A stretch of DNA of 64,000 nucleotides, from positions 3,260,001 to 3,324,000 of the forward strand of contig NC_007760.1 of the NCBI RefSeq assembly GCF_000013385.1, given 5' to 3'. Within the stretch, counting starts at the first letter, position 1; every line of letters begins with the position of its first letter. This stretch comes from Anaeromyxobacter dehalogenans 2CP-C. GTDB taxonomy: Bacteria; Myxococcota; Myxococcia; Myxococcales; Anaeromyxobacteraceae. Below are positions 1 through 7,949 of the stretch, in pieces. Below the pieces are notes generated by a model that was not told where the DNA came from, did no database searches, and worked only from the letters and a program-made list of their open reading frames with translations. The position numbers and the translations under genes were made by a program.

Positions 1-1
1 C

Positions 2-304
2 CGGCAGCTCGCCGGAAGCGCCGTCCGCACCGCGCGCCGGCGCGAGGCCCTCCTGTCCGCCGAGCCCCTCCCCGCCCCGCTCGATCCGCCGGCCGAGCCG
101 CTCCCGCGCGATCGCCTCGCGCGCTGCCTCGAGGCGCTCGCGGCCCGTGAGCGCGCCGTCGTGGTGGCGACCTTCTACGCGGAGCAGCCCGCCGAGGCGA
201 TCTCGCGGGATCACGCGCTCAGCGCGGCCCACGTCCGCGTGCTGCGCCACCGCGCGCTGCGCCACCTGCGCACCTGCCTCGGCCTCGAGGAGGCGGCCGG
301 ATGA
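2..304 (+). CDS. RNA polymerase sigma factor, ECF/sigma-70 family (5'-truncated)
   Basis: The reading frame is open from the window edge to the TGA at 302-304, so only the C-terminal ~100 residues are visible. The segment RERAVVVATFY, followed by AEAISRDHALSAAHVRVL and ending RHRALRHLRTCL, reads as sigma region 4, the helix-turn-helix that contacts the -35 element. Region 2 lies outside the window. The stop overlaps the start of the next gene as ATGA, and that gene encodes a zinc-finger anti-sigma-like protein, which supports a sigma/anti-sigma pair. Family assignment is fairly safe; the ECF subgroup cannot be set without the N-terminus. Confidence 0.75.
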   Translation, partial: RQLAGSAVRTARRREALLSAEPLPAPLDPPAEPLPRDRLARCLEALAARERAVVVATFYAEQPAEAISRDHALSAAHVRVLRHRALRHLRTCLGLEEAAG

Positions 305-888
305 GCGCGGATCCTCGCTGCCCGGGCTGGGACGACCTCTCCGACTGGTGGGCCGGCGATCTCGCGCAGGCGGAGCGGGACGCGCTCGAGGAGCACCTGC
401 TCGCGTGCGAGGCCTGCGCAGTCCGGGCCGCTCGCCTCGCCGACGTGGCGGGTGGGATCGCCGCGCTGGCGCGGGCCGGCGCGGTGGCGGGGCCCTCAAC
501 CGCGGCCGTGCTGGCCCGGCTCGAGCGCGACGGGCTCCGCGTGCACCGGTACCCCATCGCCGCCGGCGAGGTCGTCCCCTGCTCGGTCTGGCCCGAGGAC
601 GAGGTCATGGCGGCGGTGCTGGACGTGCGCGGCCTCGCCGCCGGCGAGGAGGGCCGCTTCGATCTCCTGGCCCGCGTCGGCGACGAGCCGCCGGTCAGGG
701 TGGACGACGTGCCGCTCGACCGGACCACCGGCACGGTGGTGTGGCTCTCGGTCGCCGCCCGCGAGCGGCGGCGCTCCGCCACCCGGGTGTCGTTCCGGCT
801 GATCCGCGTGGCCGCCGGCGGCGAGGCGGTGGTGGGCGAGTACGGGCTCGCCCACGAGCCCTGGACCGGCCCCGCCTCCCCGCGCTGA
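301..888 (+). CDS. zf-HC2 anti-sigma-like protein, soluble
   Basis: A 195-residue protein translationally coupled (ATGA) to the sigma factor fragment. Residues ~30-45 contain H-x3-C-x2-C (EEHLLACEACA), the zinc-binding signature of zf-HC2 anti-sigma domains. Unlike most ZAS anti-sigma factors it has no obvious transmembrane helix: the remaining ~150 residues look like a soluble mixed alpha/beta domain rich in Val, Arg and Glu. The likely role is to hold the upstream sigma factor inactive in the cytoplasm and release it on a signal; this is inferred from motif and coupling. The C-terminal domain is not recognised. Confidence 0.72.
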   Translation: MSADPRCPGWDDLSDWWAGDLAQAERDALEEHLLACEACAVRAARLADVAGGIAALARAGAVAGPSTAAVLARLERDGLRVHRYPIAAGEVVPCSVWPEDEVMAAVLDVRGLAAGEEGRFDLLARVGDEPPVRVDDVPLDRTTGTVVWLSVAARERRRSATRVSFRLIRVAAGGEAVVGEYGLAHEPWTGPASPR

Positions 889-921
889 GCGACCCTCGCC
901 CGCCGCCCCTGCGGCGCGCCT

Positions 922-2841
922 TCACCGGTAGAGCACTCGGGGCAGCCAGAGCCCGATCTGCGGGAACACGTAGAGCAGCACGAGCGCCAGGATCTGGATG
1001 GCCATGAACGGCATCATCCCGGCGAAGATCTGGTTCAGGGTCACGTGCCGGGGCGCGACGCCCTTCAGGTAGAACGCCGCCATGGCCACCGGCGGCGACA
1101 GGAACGCGGTCTGGAGGTTGAGCGCCACCAGCAGCCCGAAGAAGAGCGGGTCGATCTCGAAGTGCCCGAGCAGCGGGATGAAGATGGGCATGAAGATGAC
1201 GATGATCTCGGTCCACTCCAGCGGCCACCCGAGCAGGAAGATGATCGCCTGCGCCAGCACCATGAACTGGATGGGCGTGAGGTCGAGCCCGAGCACCCAG
1301 CGCTCGATGAGCCCCTGGCCCCCGAGCAGCGCGAACGCCGCCGAGAAGATCGACGAGCCCACGAACAGCCAGCACACCATCGCGGTCGTCTTCGCGGTCA
1401 GGAACACCGACTCCTTCAGCACCGACCACCTGAACTGCCGGTAGGCGCCGGTGAGCACCATCGCGCCGGCGGCCCCGAGCGCGGCCGCCTCGGTCGGCGT
1501 GGCCCACCCGAACACGATCGACCCGAGCACGGCGAGGATGAGCGTGGTCAGCGGGAAGAAGCTGGTGAGCAGCATCTTCAGGATCTCGAGCCGCTCGAGC
1601 GTGAAGACGCCGTAGTGCACGGCGAGCGCGGCCAGCGCCGCCGCAACCGCGATCCAGAACGCCGCGGGGGCCGGCTTGCGGTCCGCCGGCGCGGCGGGCG
1701 CCGGAGCCTCCGCGCCGGCCTCGCGGACCTCCTCCACCGCGGCGGTCGCCCCGGCCGCCGGCCCGGGCTCCGCCCCCGCCTCCGCCGGCGCCCCGTCGTC
1801 CTCCAGCGGCGCGAGCTCCGCGCCCTGGTACGCCTCCGCCGGCGCCGCCTCGCCGTCGCCGACCTCGGCCAGGCCGCCGGTGTCCACCACGCGCTCGGCG
1901 GTGACGACGCCGTGCACCGCCGCGATCCCGAGGGCCAGCGCGATCGCCGGCAGGAGCGCGGTCGCGAGCTGGCGCCCCGCCCACCGGCGCCCGACGCCCG
2001 GCGGCGGCCGGGTCAGCGCCCCGAGCAGCGCCGGGACGGCCAGGCGGCGCCGCCCCCCCGCCAGGATCCGCGACGGCTCCGGCAGCGTGACCGTCCGCTC
2101 CTCCGGCGTGGCCGGCGGCGCGAGCGAGGGCCGGAGCCGGGCGATCACCACCACGTACGCGACGTACAGGCCGGCGAGCAGCAGGCCGGGGAAGAACGCG
2201 CCCGCGTACAGCTGCACCACCGAGACGCCGGCGGTGGCGCCGTAGAGGATGAGCATCACCGACGGGGGGATGAGGATGCCGAGGCAGCCGCCCGCCGTGA
2301 TCGCGCCCGCCGACAGCTTGATGTCGTAGCCGGCGCGGAGCATCGCCGGGAAGGCGAGCAGGCCCATGAGCGTCACCACCGCGCCGACGATGCCGGTGGC
2401 GGTCGCGAACAGCGCGCAGGTGGCGAGCGTGGCGACCGCGAGCGAGCCCGGCACGAAGGCCATGGCGAGGTGGAGGCTCCTGAACAGCCGCTCGATGAGG
2501 TTGGCGCGCTCGACCAGGTACCCCATGAAGACGAACAGCGGGATCGAGATGAGCACGTCGTTCGTCATCACCGCGTAGGTCCGCTGGACCATCAGGTCGA
2601 GCGTCTGCTGCGTGGCGATGGCGGGGTCGTCGAAGCGGTACGCCAGCCAGGCGAAGAGCACGCCCATGCCCATGAGCGTGAACGCGGTGGGGAAGCCCAG
2701 CATGATCGCGACCACCACGAGCGACAGCATGAGCAGCCCGAGGTGGCCGGTGGTCATCTGCGACGGGGCGGGCATGATCCACGCGGTGATCGCGACGATC
2801 ACCGCCATCATGCCCAGGCCGAACCAGAGCTCCTTCCTCAT
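922..2841 (-). CDS. TRAP transporter large permease (DctM family), long form
   Basis: A 639-residue polytopic membrane protein, the large subunit that moves substrate with sodium in tripartite ATP-independent periplasmic (TRAP) transporters. Helices fill residues ~5-235 and ~394-639, with DctM-type segments such as TATGIVGAVVTLMGLLAFPAM and GGCLGILIPPSVMLILYG. Between them is an inserted segment; residues ~320-393 are almost purely Ala, Glu, Pro and Gly. DctM proteins are commonly ~425 residues, so this is a long variant. The start ATG overlaps the stop of the small permease gene by 4 bp, giving operon order dctP-dctQ-dctM. The substrate is probably an organic or keto acid, judging from the binding protein. 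Confidence 0.9.
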   Translation of the reverse strand: MRKELWFGLGMMAVIVAITAWIMPAPSQMTTGHLGLLMLSLVVVAIMLGFPTAFTLMGMGVLFAWLAYRFDDPAIATQQTLDLMVQRTYAVMTNDVLISIPLFVFMGYLVERANLIERLFRSLHLAMAFVPGSLAVATLATCALFATATGIVGAVVTLMGLLAFPAMLRAGYDIKLSAGAITAGGCLGILIPPSVMLILYGATAGVSVVQLYAGAFFPGLLLAGLYVAYVVVIARLRPSLAPPATPEERTVTLPEPSRILAGGRRRLAVPALLGALTRPPPGVGRRWAGRQLATALLPAIALALGIAAVHGVVTAERVVDTGGLAEVGDGEAAPAEAYQGAELAPLEDDGAPAEAGAEPGPAAGATAAVEEVREAGAEAPAPAAPADRKPAPAAFWIAVAAALAALAVHYGVFTLERLEILKMLLTSFFPLTTLILAVLGSIVFGWATPTEAAALGAAGAMVLTGAYRQFRWSVLKESVFLTAKTTAMVCWLFVGSSIFSAAFALLGGQGLIERWVLGLDLTPIQFMVLAQAIIFLLGWPLEWTEIIVIFMPIFIPLLGHFEIDPLFFGLLVALNLQTAFLSPPVAMAAFYLKGVAPRHVTLNQIFAGMMPFMAIQILALVLLYVFPQIGLWLPRVLYR

Positions 2842-3506
2842 GGCCGCGTGTCCTTCCGGCCGGACTCGGGCGGCTCGGTCCCGGGGCCGCCGCCCTCGCG
2901 CCGGACCACCAGCGCGTCCAGGGCGGCGAGGTCCTCGTCCTTCACGTGGACGAGCTCCTTCAGCTTGTCCACGTCCACCTCCTCCACGTCCTGCGTGCGC
3001 GACGGCCACTCGCCCGCCCTGAGGCAGGCGAGGCAGCGGACGATCTCGACGAGGCCCTGCAGCAGCAGCAGCCCGCCCGCCATCGGGATGGCCGCCTTGA
3101 ACGGGTAGATGGGCGGGCCGTCCACCGTGACGGTGGAGTGCTCGCGGATCGCGAACGACTCCGCGGCGTACGTCCACCCCGCGTACACCATCGCCAGCAC
3201 GCCCGGGACGAAGAACGCCACGTACAGCACGAGGTCGAGCCCGGCCTGGACGCGCGGCGGGAAGAAGCCGTAGAGCACGTCGCCCCGCACGTGGCCGCTC
3301 TTCGCGAGGGTGTAGGCGCCCGCCATCATGAACAGGACGCCGTACATCATGATCTGCGCGTCGAACGACCAGGCGTGCGGGGCGTCGAGGAACTTGCGCG
3401 AGAAGACCTCCCACGTCACGAGCCCGGTGATCGCCACGATGAGCCAGGCGAACGCCTGGCCGACGGCGGTGGAGAGCCGGTCCACCGCGAGGAGGATGCG
3501 CTGCAT
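2838..3506 (-). CDS. TRAP transporter small permease (DctQ family)
   Basis: 222 residues with about four membrane helices (for example AFAWLIVAITGLVTWEVFSR and VLYVAFFVPGVLAMVYAG), the usual layout of the small TRAP membrane subunit that partners the DctM subunit. Residues ~165-222 form a charged cytoplasmic tail rich in Asp, Glu and Lys, longer than in typical DctQ proteins. The gene lies 9 bp downstream of the binding-protein gene and its stop overlaps the DctM start, so the three subunits should be co-translated. Function is inferred from family and operon position. Confidence 0.88.
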   Translation of the reverse strand: MQRILLAVDRLSTAVGQAFAWLIVAITGLVTWEVFSRKFLDAPHAWSFDAQIMMYGVLFMMAGAYTLAKSGHVRGDVLYGFFPPRVQAGLDLVLYVAFFVPGVLAMVYAGWTYAAESFAIREHSTVTVDGPPIYPFKAAIPMAGGLLLLQGLVEIVRCLACLRAGEWPSRTQDVEEVDVDKLKELVHVKDEDLAALDALVVRREGGGPGTEPPESGRKDTRP

Positions 3507-3515
3507 GCGGCGCTC

Positions 3516-4679
3516 CTACGTGGCCTTCTTCTTCCCGCCGAAGAAGTGGTTGTAGGCCATCTTGAAGTCCACGTTGGTGTCGTTCTGCCAGCGCGCCGCG
3601 CGCTGCGCGAACCTGCGCTGGGACTCGAGGACCTTCTTGAACGTCGGGTTCTCCGCGGCGCGCTTCTCCATCACCTGGTCCCAGATCTCGAGCTGCCGCT
3701 TCAGGATCTCCGGGCGCGTCGAGTAGAACTTCACGCCCTGCTTGTCCCGCATCTCGAAGTAGTCGCTGGAGTAGCGGTCGATGGCCTTCCAGCTCATGTC
3801 CGCGGACGCGGCCTGCGCGGCGATCGAGATGATGGACTTGAGGTCGGCCGGCAGCGCCTGGAAGCGCTTGCCGTTGAACAGGATCTCGAACTGCTCCGAG
3901 CACTGGTGGAAGCTCTGCAGCATGCAGATCTTCGAGACGTCCGGGAACCCGAGCACGCGATCCGAGGAGGCGTTGTTGAACTCGGCGGCGTCGAGGAGGC
4001 CCCGGTCCATCGCCGGCACGATCTCCGCGCCGGGCAGCGCGTTCACCGCGGCGCCCAGGCCGTTGAAGATGTCGATGGAGAGGCCGACGGTCCGGAACTT
4101 GAGCCCCTTCATGTCGTCCGGCTTCGCGATGGGCTTCTGCTTGAACCAGCCGAGCGGCTGCGTCGGCATGGGCCCGTACATGAGCGAGACGACGTCCAGG
4201 TTGAGCGACCTGTAGATCTCCTCGAGGAGCTGCCGGCCGCCGCCGTAGTGGTGCCACGCGAGCACCATGTTCGGATCCATCCCGAACGCGGGGCCGGAGC
4301 CCCACAGCGCCAGCGCGGTGTTCTTGCCGTACCAGTAGGCGACCACGCCGTGGCCGCCGTCGAGCGTGCCCTTCGAGACCGCGTCGAGGAGGTCGAACGC
4401 CTTCACCACCGAGCCGGCCGCGAGGACCTCGATCTTGAGGCGCCCGCCGGACATCTCGTTGACCTTCTTCGCGTAGTCGAGCGCGAACTCGTGGAAGATG
4501 TCCTTCTGCGGCCAGGTGCTCTGGAAGCGCAGCGTGATGGGCGCCTGCGCGACGTGGATGGTGGGCGCCGCCGCCCCCGCCGCCACGCCCGCGGCGCCGA
4601 GGGCTGCCTTCTTCAGGAACGAACGGCGGGAAGCCTTCGGGGCGGTGTCCGGCTGGGACCTGCTCGTGGTCTTCTTCAT
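3516..4679 (-). CDS. TRAP transporter substrate-binding protein (DctP family, TakP-like), Tat-exported
   Basis: 387 residues. The N-terminus has a twin-arginine signal (SRRSFLKKA) followed by an Ala-rich hydrophobic stretch, so the protein should be exported folded. Segments such as AWHHYGGG, LGWFKQKPI and MKGLKFRTVG resemble TakP-type binding proteins, which bind 2-oxo acids, more than C4-dicarboxylate DctP; this is from memory of the family. A strong ribosome binding site (GGGAGGAG) lies ~5 bases before the ATG. It is the first gene of the TRAP operon. The ligand is not proven. Confidence 0.9.
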   Translation of the reverse strand: MKKTTSRSQPDTAPKASRRSFLKKAALGAAGVAAGAAAPTIHVAQAPITLRFQSTWPQKDIFHEFALDYAKKVNEMSGGRLKIEVLAAGSVVKAFDLLDAVSKGTLDGGHGVVAYWYGKNTALALWGSGPAFGMDPNMVLAWHHYGGGRQLLEEIYRSLNLDVVSLMYGPMPTQPLGWFKQKPIAKPDDMKGLKFRTVGLSIDIFNGLGAAVNALPGAEIVPAMDRGLLDAAEFNNASSDRVLGFPDVSKICMLQSFHQCSEQFEILFNGKRFQALPADLKSIISIAAQAASADMSWKAIDRYSSDYFEMRDKQGVKFYSTRPEILKRQLEIWDQVMEKRAAENPTFKKVLESQRRFAQRAARWQNDTNVDFKMAYNHFFGGKKKAT

Positions 4680-4857
4680 GCGCGCTCCTCCCGGAAATCG
4701 GGGTGGTCAGCGGTTCTTTGTGCTGCCCGGGGCGCCGGCAATCCTTCGTCGGGGTACAGCGCGTCGGTTCGCGCGCCGGAGGCGTGTCACGCAGCGTCAA
4801 TCCGGAACCGTCCGGGGCGCGACGCGCCGGGATCGGGTCCCCTCGACGAAGGTCACC

Positions 4858-4907
4858 GGGCGTGGCGCCGCGGCGCGTCACGCGCCGGCGCGGGGCGTGG
4901 CGCCGCG
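4858..4907. repeat. 15-bp direct repeat flanking a palindrome
   Basis: GGGCGTGGCGCCGCG occurs at 4858-4872 and again at 4893-4907. Between them, 4872-4886 is the near-perfect palindrome GGCGCGT-C-ACGCGCC. The element lies between the TRAP operon start (4679) and the end of the phosphatase gene (4923). It could act as a terminator for the phosphatase transcript or as a regulator binding site for the TRAP operon; the sequence alone does not decide. Confidence 0.4.
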
Positions 4908-4922
4908 ACCCTCGGGGACGGC

Positions 4923-5540
4923 TCAGCTCGCGATGCCGTCGAGCGCGGCGGCGCCCACCACGCGGCCGTCCACGAGGCGCACGCGCCACACGCCACCGTT
5001 CGGGACGACGCGCGGCGCGACCGCCCCGGCGACCGGGCCGCCGTCGAGCACGGCGGACAGGAACGCCCGCATGACTCCACCGTGCGTGACGAGCACCGCG
5101 GGCGAGGCGAGGCGCTCGGCGGCCCGGTGGATGGCCGGCACCACGCGCGCGAGGAGCGCCTCGGCGGTCTCGCCGCCGGGCGGCGGCGTGCGGGGATCGG
5201 CGACGTGGCGCGCCCACGCCTCCGGGTGGCGCGCCGCGCACTCGCCGCGCGTCAGCCCCTCCCACGCGCCGTAGCCGCGCTCGCGCAGGTCCGCGTCCAG
5301 CAGCGCGACCTCCAGGCCCAGCGCCCCGCCCACGATCTCCGCGGTGCCGCGCGCGCGGGAGAGATCGCTCGCGCCGATGGCGCGGACGCCCTCGGCGCGG
5401 AGCCGGGACGCCAGGGCGAGCGCCTGCGCCCGTCCGTTCGCGTTGAGCGGCACGTCGGTCTGGCCCTGCAGGCGCCCGGCGGCGTTCCAGTCGGTCTCGC
5501 CGTGGCGGACGAGGAGGAGGTGGCGCTCGGGCGGCGGCAT
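4923..5540 (-). CDS. Histidine phosphatase / phosphoglycerate mutase family protein
   Basis: 205 residues beginning MPPPERHLLLVRHGETDWN. The LVRHGE motif carries the phospho-accepting histidine, and VLVTHGGVMR near residue 155 carries the second catalytic histidine. Further family features are the arginine in ASDLSRARGTAE and the acidic E-R-G-Y-G-A-W-E-G segment. Members include cobalamin phosphatase CobC, broad-specificity phosphatases and cofactor-dependent mutases. No cobalamin genes are nearby, so a general phosphatase is the safest label. The start was chosen because the motif begins about eight residues in, as is normal. Confidence 0.88.
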   Translation of the reverse strand: MPPPERHLLLVRHGETDWNAAGRLQGQTDVPLNANGRAQALALASRLRAEGVRAIGASDLSRARGTAEIVGGALGLEVALLDADLRERGYGAWEGLTRGECAARHPEAWARHVADPRTPPPGGETAEALLARVVPAIHRAAERLASPAVLVTHGGVMRAFLSAVLDGGPVAGAVAPRVVPNGGVWRVRLVDGRVVGAAALDGIAS

Positions 5541-5584
5541 CGGCCCGAACCTACCCTCCGCGCGCCCGGACCGCCAGGCGGGGC

Positions 5585-6064
5585 TCAGTACGGCGTCCCG
5601 TCCTTGTGCACGAAGCGGCGCCGACCGTCGGGCCCGGGCACGAGCATGAGGTCGTCCATCGGGTAGATCACCTGGTCCCCGGTGGCGCGATCGCCCACCT
5701 CCAGCACGACCACGTCGTGCCCGGTGCGGTTCTCCAGGTGGTGGGCCCGCCCGCTCGCGGGGAAGCCGGCGCACATGCCGGGGGCGAGCTGCACGTCGCC
5801 GTCGTCGGTGACGAGCGTCGGGTGGCCCTCGAGGACGTACACGAACTCGTCCTGCACCGTGTGGCGGTGGTGGATGGCCGAGGTGTCGCCCGCGGGCAGC
5901 CGCATGAGGTTGACGCCGAACGCCCTCAGGCCGAACGGATCCCCGAGGGCGTGCTTGACCCGGCGCGAGAGGCGCGTCGCGAACGGCTCGGGGACGAGCT
6001 GGGCGCCCTTCCGCGACGGCGCGGTGGCGGCCTCGATGGCGATGGGCGGAACGGGCGGGCTCAT
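5585..6064 (-). CDS. Cupin-domain protein
   Basis: 159 residues with a single beta-barrel cupin core at ~60-130. Metal-ligand motif 1 is visible as HHRHTVQDEFVYVLEG and motif 2 around GFPASGRAHHLENRTG, together giving the His/His/Glu/His set that normally binds one metal. A typical use is a small dioxygenase, isomerase or sugar-binding sensor; none can be assigned. It runs in the same direction as the downstream phosphatase, 44 bp apart, and may share its transcript. Confidence 0.8.
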   Translation of the reverse strand: MSPPVPPIAIEAATAPSRKGAQLVPEPFATRLSRRVKHALGDPFGLRAFGVNLMRLPAGDTSAIHHRHTVQDEFVYVLEGHPTLVTDDGDVQLAPGMCAGFPASGRAHHLENRTGHDVVVLEVGDRATGDQVIYPMDDLMLVPGPDGRRRFVHKDGTPY

Positions 6065-6342
6065 GCGGTGCTCCTCGAAGGCAGGACGGAGGGGCGCGGA
6101 GCATACCCCCTGGCCCGCTCCCGTCCGCCTCCCCTGCCGGGGATCGCCGCGGCCCTGGCGCTTCAGGGAGCGCTCGACGAGCCGTGCCGACGGGCGGTCC
6201 CCGCCCCGGGAGCGCGCGCGGTGGGCGAGGCAGCGGGAGCTCGCGGCGCTCCCGGCCCCGGTCGCACTCCGACGAGGGGACCTGGTTGCACCCGCGGTGC
6301 GGTGACCGGCCCGTGACGCGAGGCGCGCACGGATGGAGGACC

Positions 6343-7926
6343 ATGCGTGCCCTCCTCGTGCAGTCCCGCTCCCCGCGCACCTACTGGAGCTTCGAGCACA
6401 GCCTCCCCTTCATCGGAAAGGCCGCCACCATGCCGCCGCTGGGGCTCGCCACGCTCGCGGCGCACCTGCCGGACCGCTGGGAGCTGCGGCTGCGCGACCT
6501 CGAGGTCGGCCCGCTCGACGACGCCGACCTCCTCTGGGCGGACGCGGTGCTCGTCTCCGGGATGCTGGTGCAGGCTCCGTCGATGCGCGAGGTGGTCCTG
6601 CGCGCGCGCGCCCTGGGCCGTCGCACGGTGGTCGGCGGCGCGGGGCCGAGCAGCGCGCCCGAGCGCTTCCCCGAGGCCGATCACGTCTTCCGCGGCGAGG
6701 CCGAGGGCCGCCTCGACCTGCTGGTGCGCGCGCTGGCGGGCGACGTGCCGGCGGCGCCGCGCGACCTCTCTCCCGAGGGGGACGGCCGGCCCGACCTCTC
6801 CCTGGCGCGCGTCCCGCGGTTCGACCTCGTGGACCTCTCGCGCTACGCCAACGCCTCGCTGCAGTACTCGCGCGGCTGCCCGTTCCACTGCGAGTTCTGC
6901 GACATCGTCGAGCTGTTCGGGCGCGTGCCGCGGGTGAAGACGCCGGAGCAGGTGGTCGCGGAGCTCGACGACCTGCACGGGCGCGGCGCCCGCGGCGCGC
7001 TGTTCTTCGTGGACGACAACTTCGTCGGCAACCGGCGCGAGGTGGCGCGCCTGCTCCCGGTGCTCCGGGCCTGGCAGGAGCGGCACGGGTTCCCGTTCCA
7101 GCTCTGCACCGAGGCGAGCCTCGACCTCGCCGGCGCCCCCGAGCTCGTCTCCGCGATGGTCGCCGCCGGCTTCCAGGAGGTGTTCGTCGGGATCGAGACG
7201 CCCTCCGCCGCCGCGCTCGCCGAGACCGGCAAGCGCCAGAACCTCCGCGTGCCCGCCGCCCGCGCCGTCGAGGAGCTCACCCGCGCCGGCCTGGAGGTGT
7301 TCGCCGGGTTCATCGTGGGGTTCGACAGCGAGGGCCCCGACATCTTCGACCGCCAGCTCGAGCTCATCTCCGGCCTGCCCATCCCGAGGGCGATGGCCGG
7401 GGTGCTGATGGCGCTCCCCGGCACGCGCCTGTGGCGGCGCCTCGAGGCGGAGGGGCGCCTGCGGGAGGAGAGCGCGGGCGACAACTGCGCGCGGCCGAAC
7501 TTCGTGCCCGCCATGGACGAGCGGGCGCTGCTCTCCGGCTACCGGCGGCTCGTCGAGGCGCTCTACGCGCCCGCGGCGTTCTACGCGCGCTGCGCGCTCG
7601 TGATCGACCAGCTCCCGGTGCGCGCCCGCGCGGTCGCGGACGCGGGCGCCGACGAGGGCGCCCTCGCCGCGCTGGGCAGGGTCGCATGGGGGATCGGCGT
7701 CCGGAGCCCGCGCCGGCGGCTGTTCTGGCGCCTCGTCGCGCACGCGCTGCGCCGCGGCGCCGGGGCCGTCCCCCGCGCGCTCGCGCTCGCGGTGATCGGC
7801 GAGAGCCTCATCCCGTACACGCGAGAGGTGGTGCTCCCGCGCATCGACCGCGCGCTCGCGGAGCTCGGGGCGCGGGCGAGCACCCCCGTCGCCGGCGCGG
7901 CGGCGGTCCCGGGCCTGGCCGGCTAG
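6343..7926 (+). CDS. B12-binding-domain radical SAM protein (DUF4070-type C-terminus)
   Basis: 527 residues. The N-terminal ~130 residues form a Rossmann-like cobalamin-binding region (PPLGLATLAAHLP, VVGGAGPSS). The radical SAM cluster motif CPFHCEFCDI at ~180-190 binds a 4Fe-4S cluster and S-adenosylmethionine. The C-terminal ~150 residues match my memory of the DUF4070 extension found in this subfamily. Such enzymes do radical methylations or rearrangements, for example on hopanoids or tetrapyrroles; the substrate here is unknown. The start at 6343 is chosen because MRALLVQSRSP matches the normal beginning of the domain; the frame extends upstream without family similarity. It stands alone, convergent with pta. 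Confidence 0.86.
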   Translation: MRALLVQSRSPRTYWSFEHSLPFIGKAATMPPLGLATLAAHLPDRWELRLRDLEVGPLDDADLLWADAVLVSGMLVQAPSMREVVLRARALGRRTVVGGAGPSSAPERFPEADHVFRGEAEGRLDLLVRALAGDVPAAPRDLSPEGDGRPDLSLARVPRFDLVDLSRYANASLQYSRGCPFHCEFCDIVELFGRVPRVKTPEQVVAELDDLHGRGARGALFFVDDNFVGNRREVARLLPVLRAWQERHGFPFQLCTEASLDLAGAPELVSAMVAAGFQEVFVGIETPSAAALAETGKRQNLRVPAARAVEELTRAGLEVFAGFIVGFDSEGPDIFDRQLELISGLPIPRAMAGVLMALPGTRLWRRLEAEGRLREESAGDNCARPNFVPAMDERALLSGYRRLVEALYAPAAFYARCALVIDQLPVRARAVADAGADEGALAALGRVAWGIGVRSPRRRLFWRLVAHALRRGAGAVPRALALAVIGESLIPYTREVVLPRIDRALAELGARASTPVAGAAAVPGLAG

Positions 7927-7949
7927 GGCACGGCCCTCCCGGCGGCGCG

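Noticed and set aside
922-5265. Very long open frame (1447 codons) on the minus strand
   Set aside because: Only its 3' part (DctM, 922-2841) is real; the rest lies out of frame with the clear DctQ and DctP genes and is kept open by extreme GC content.
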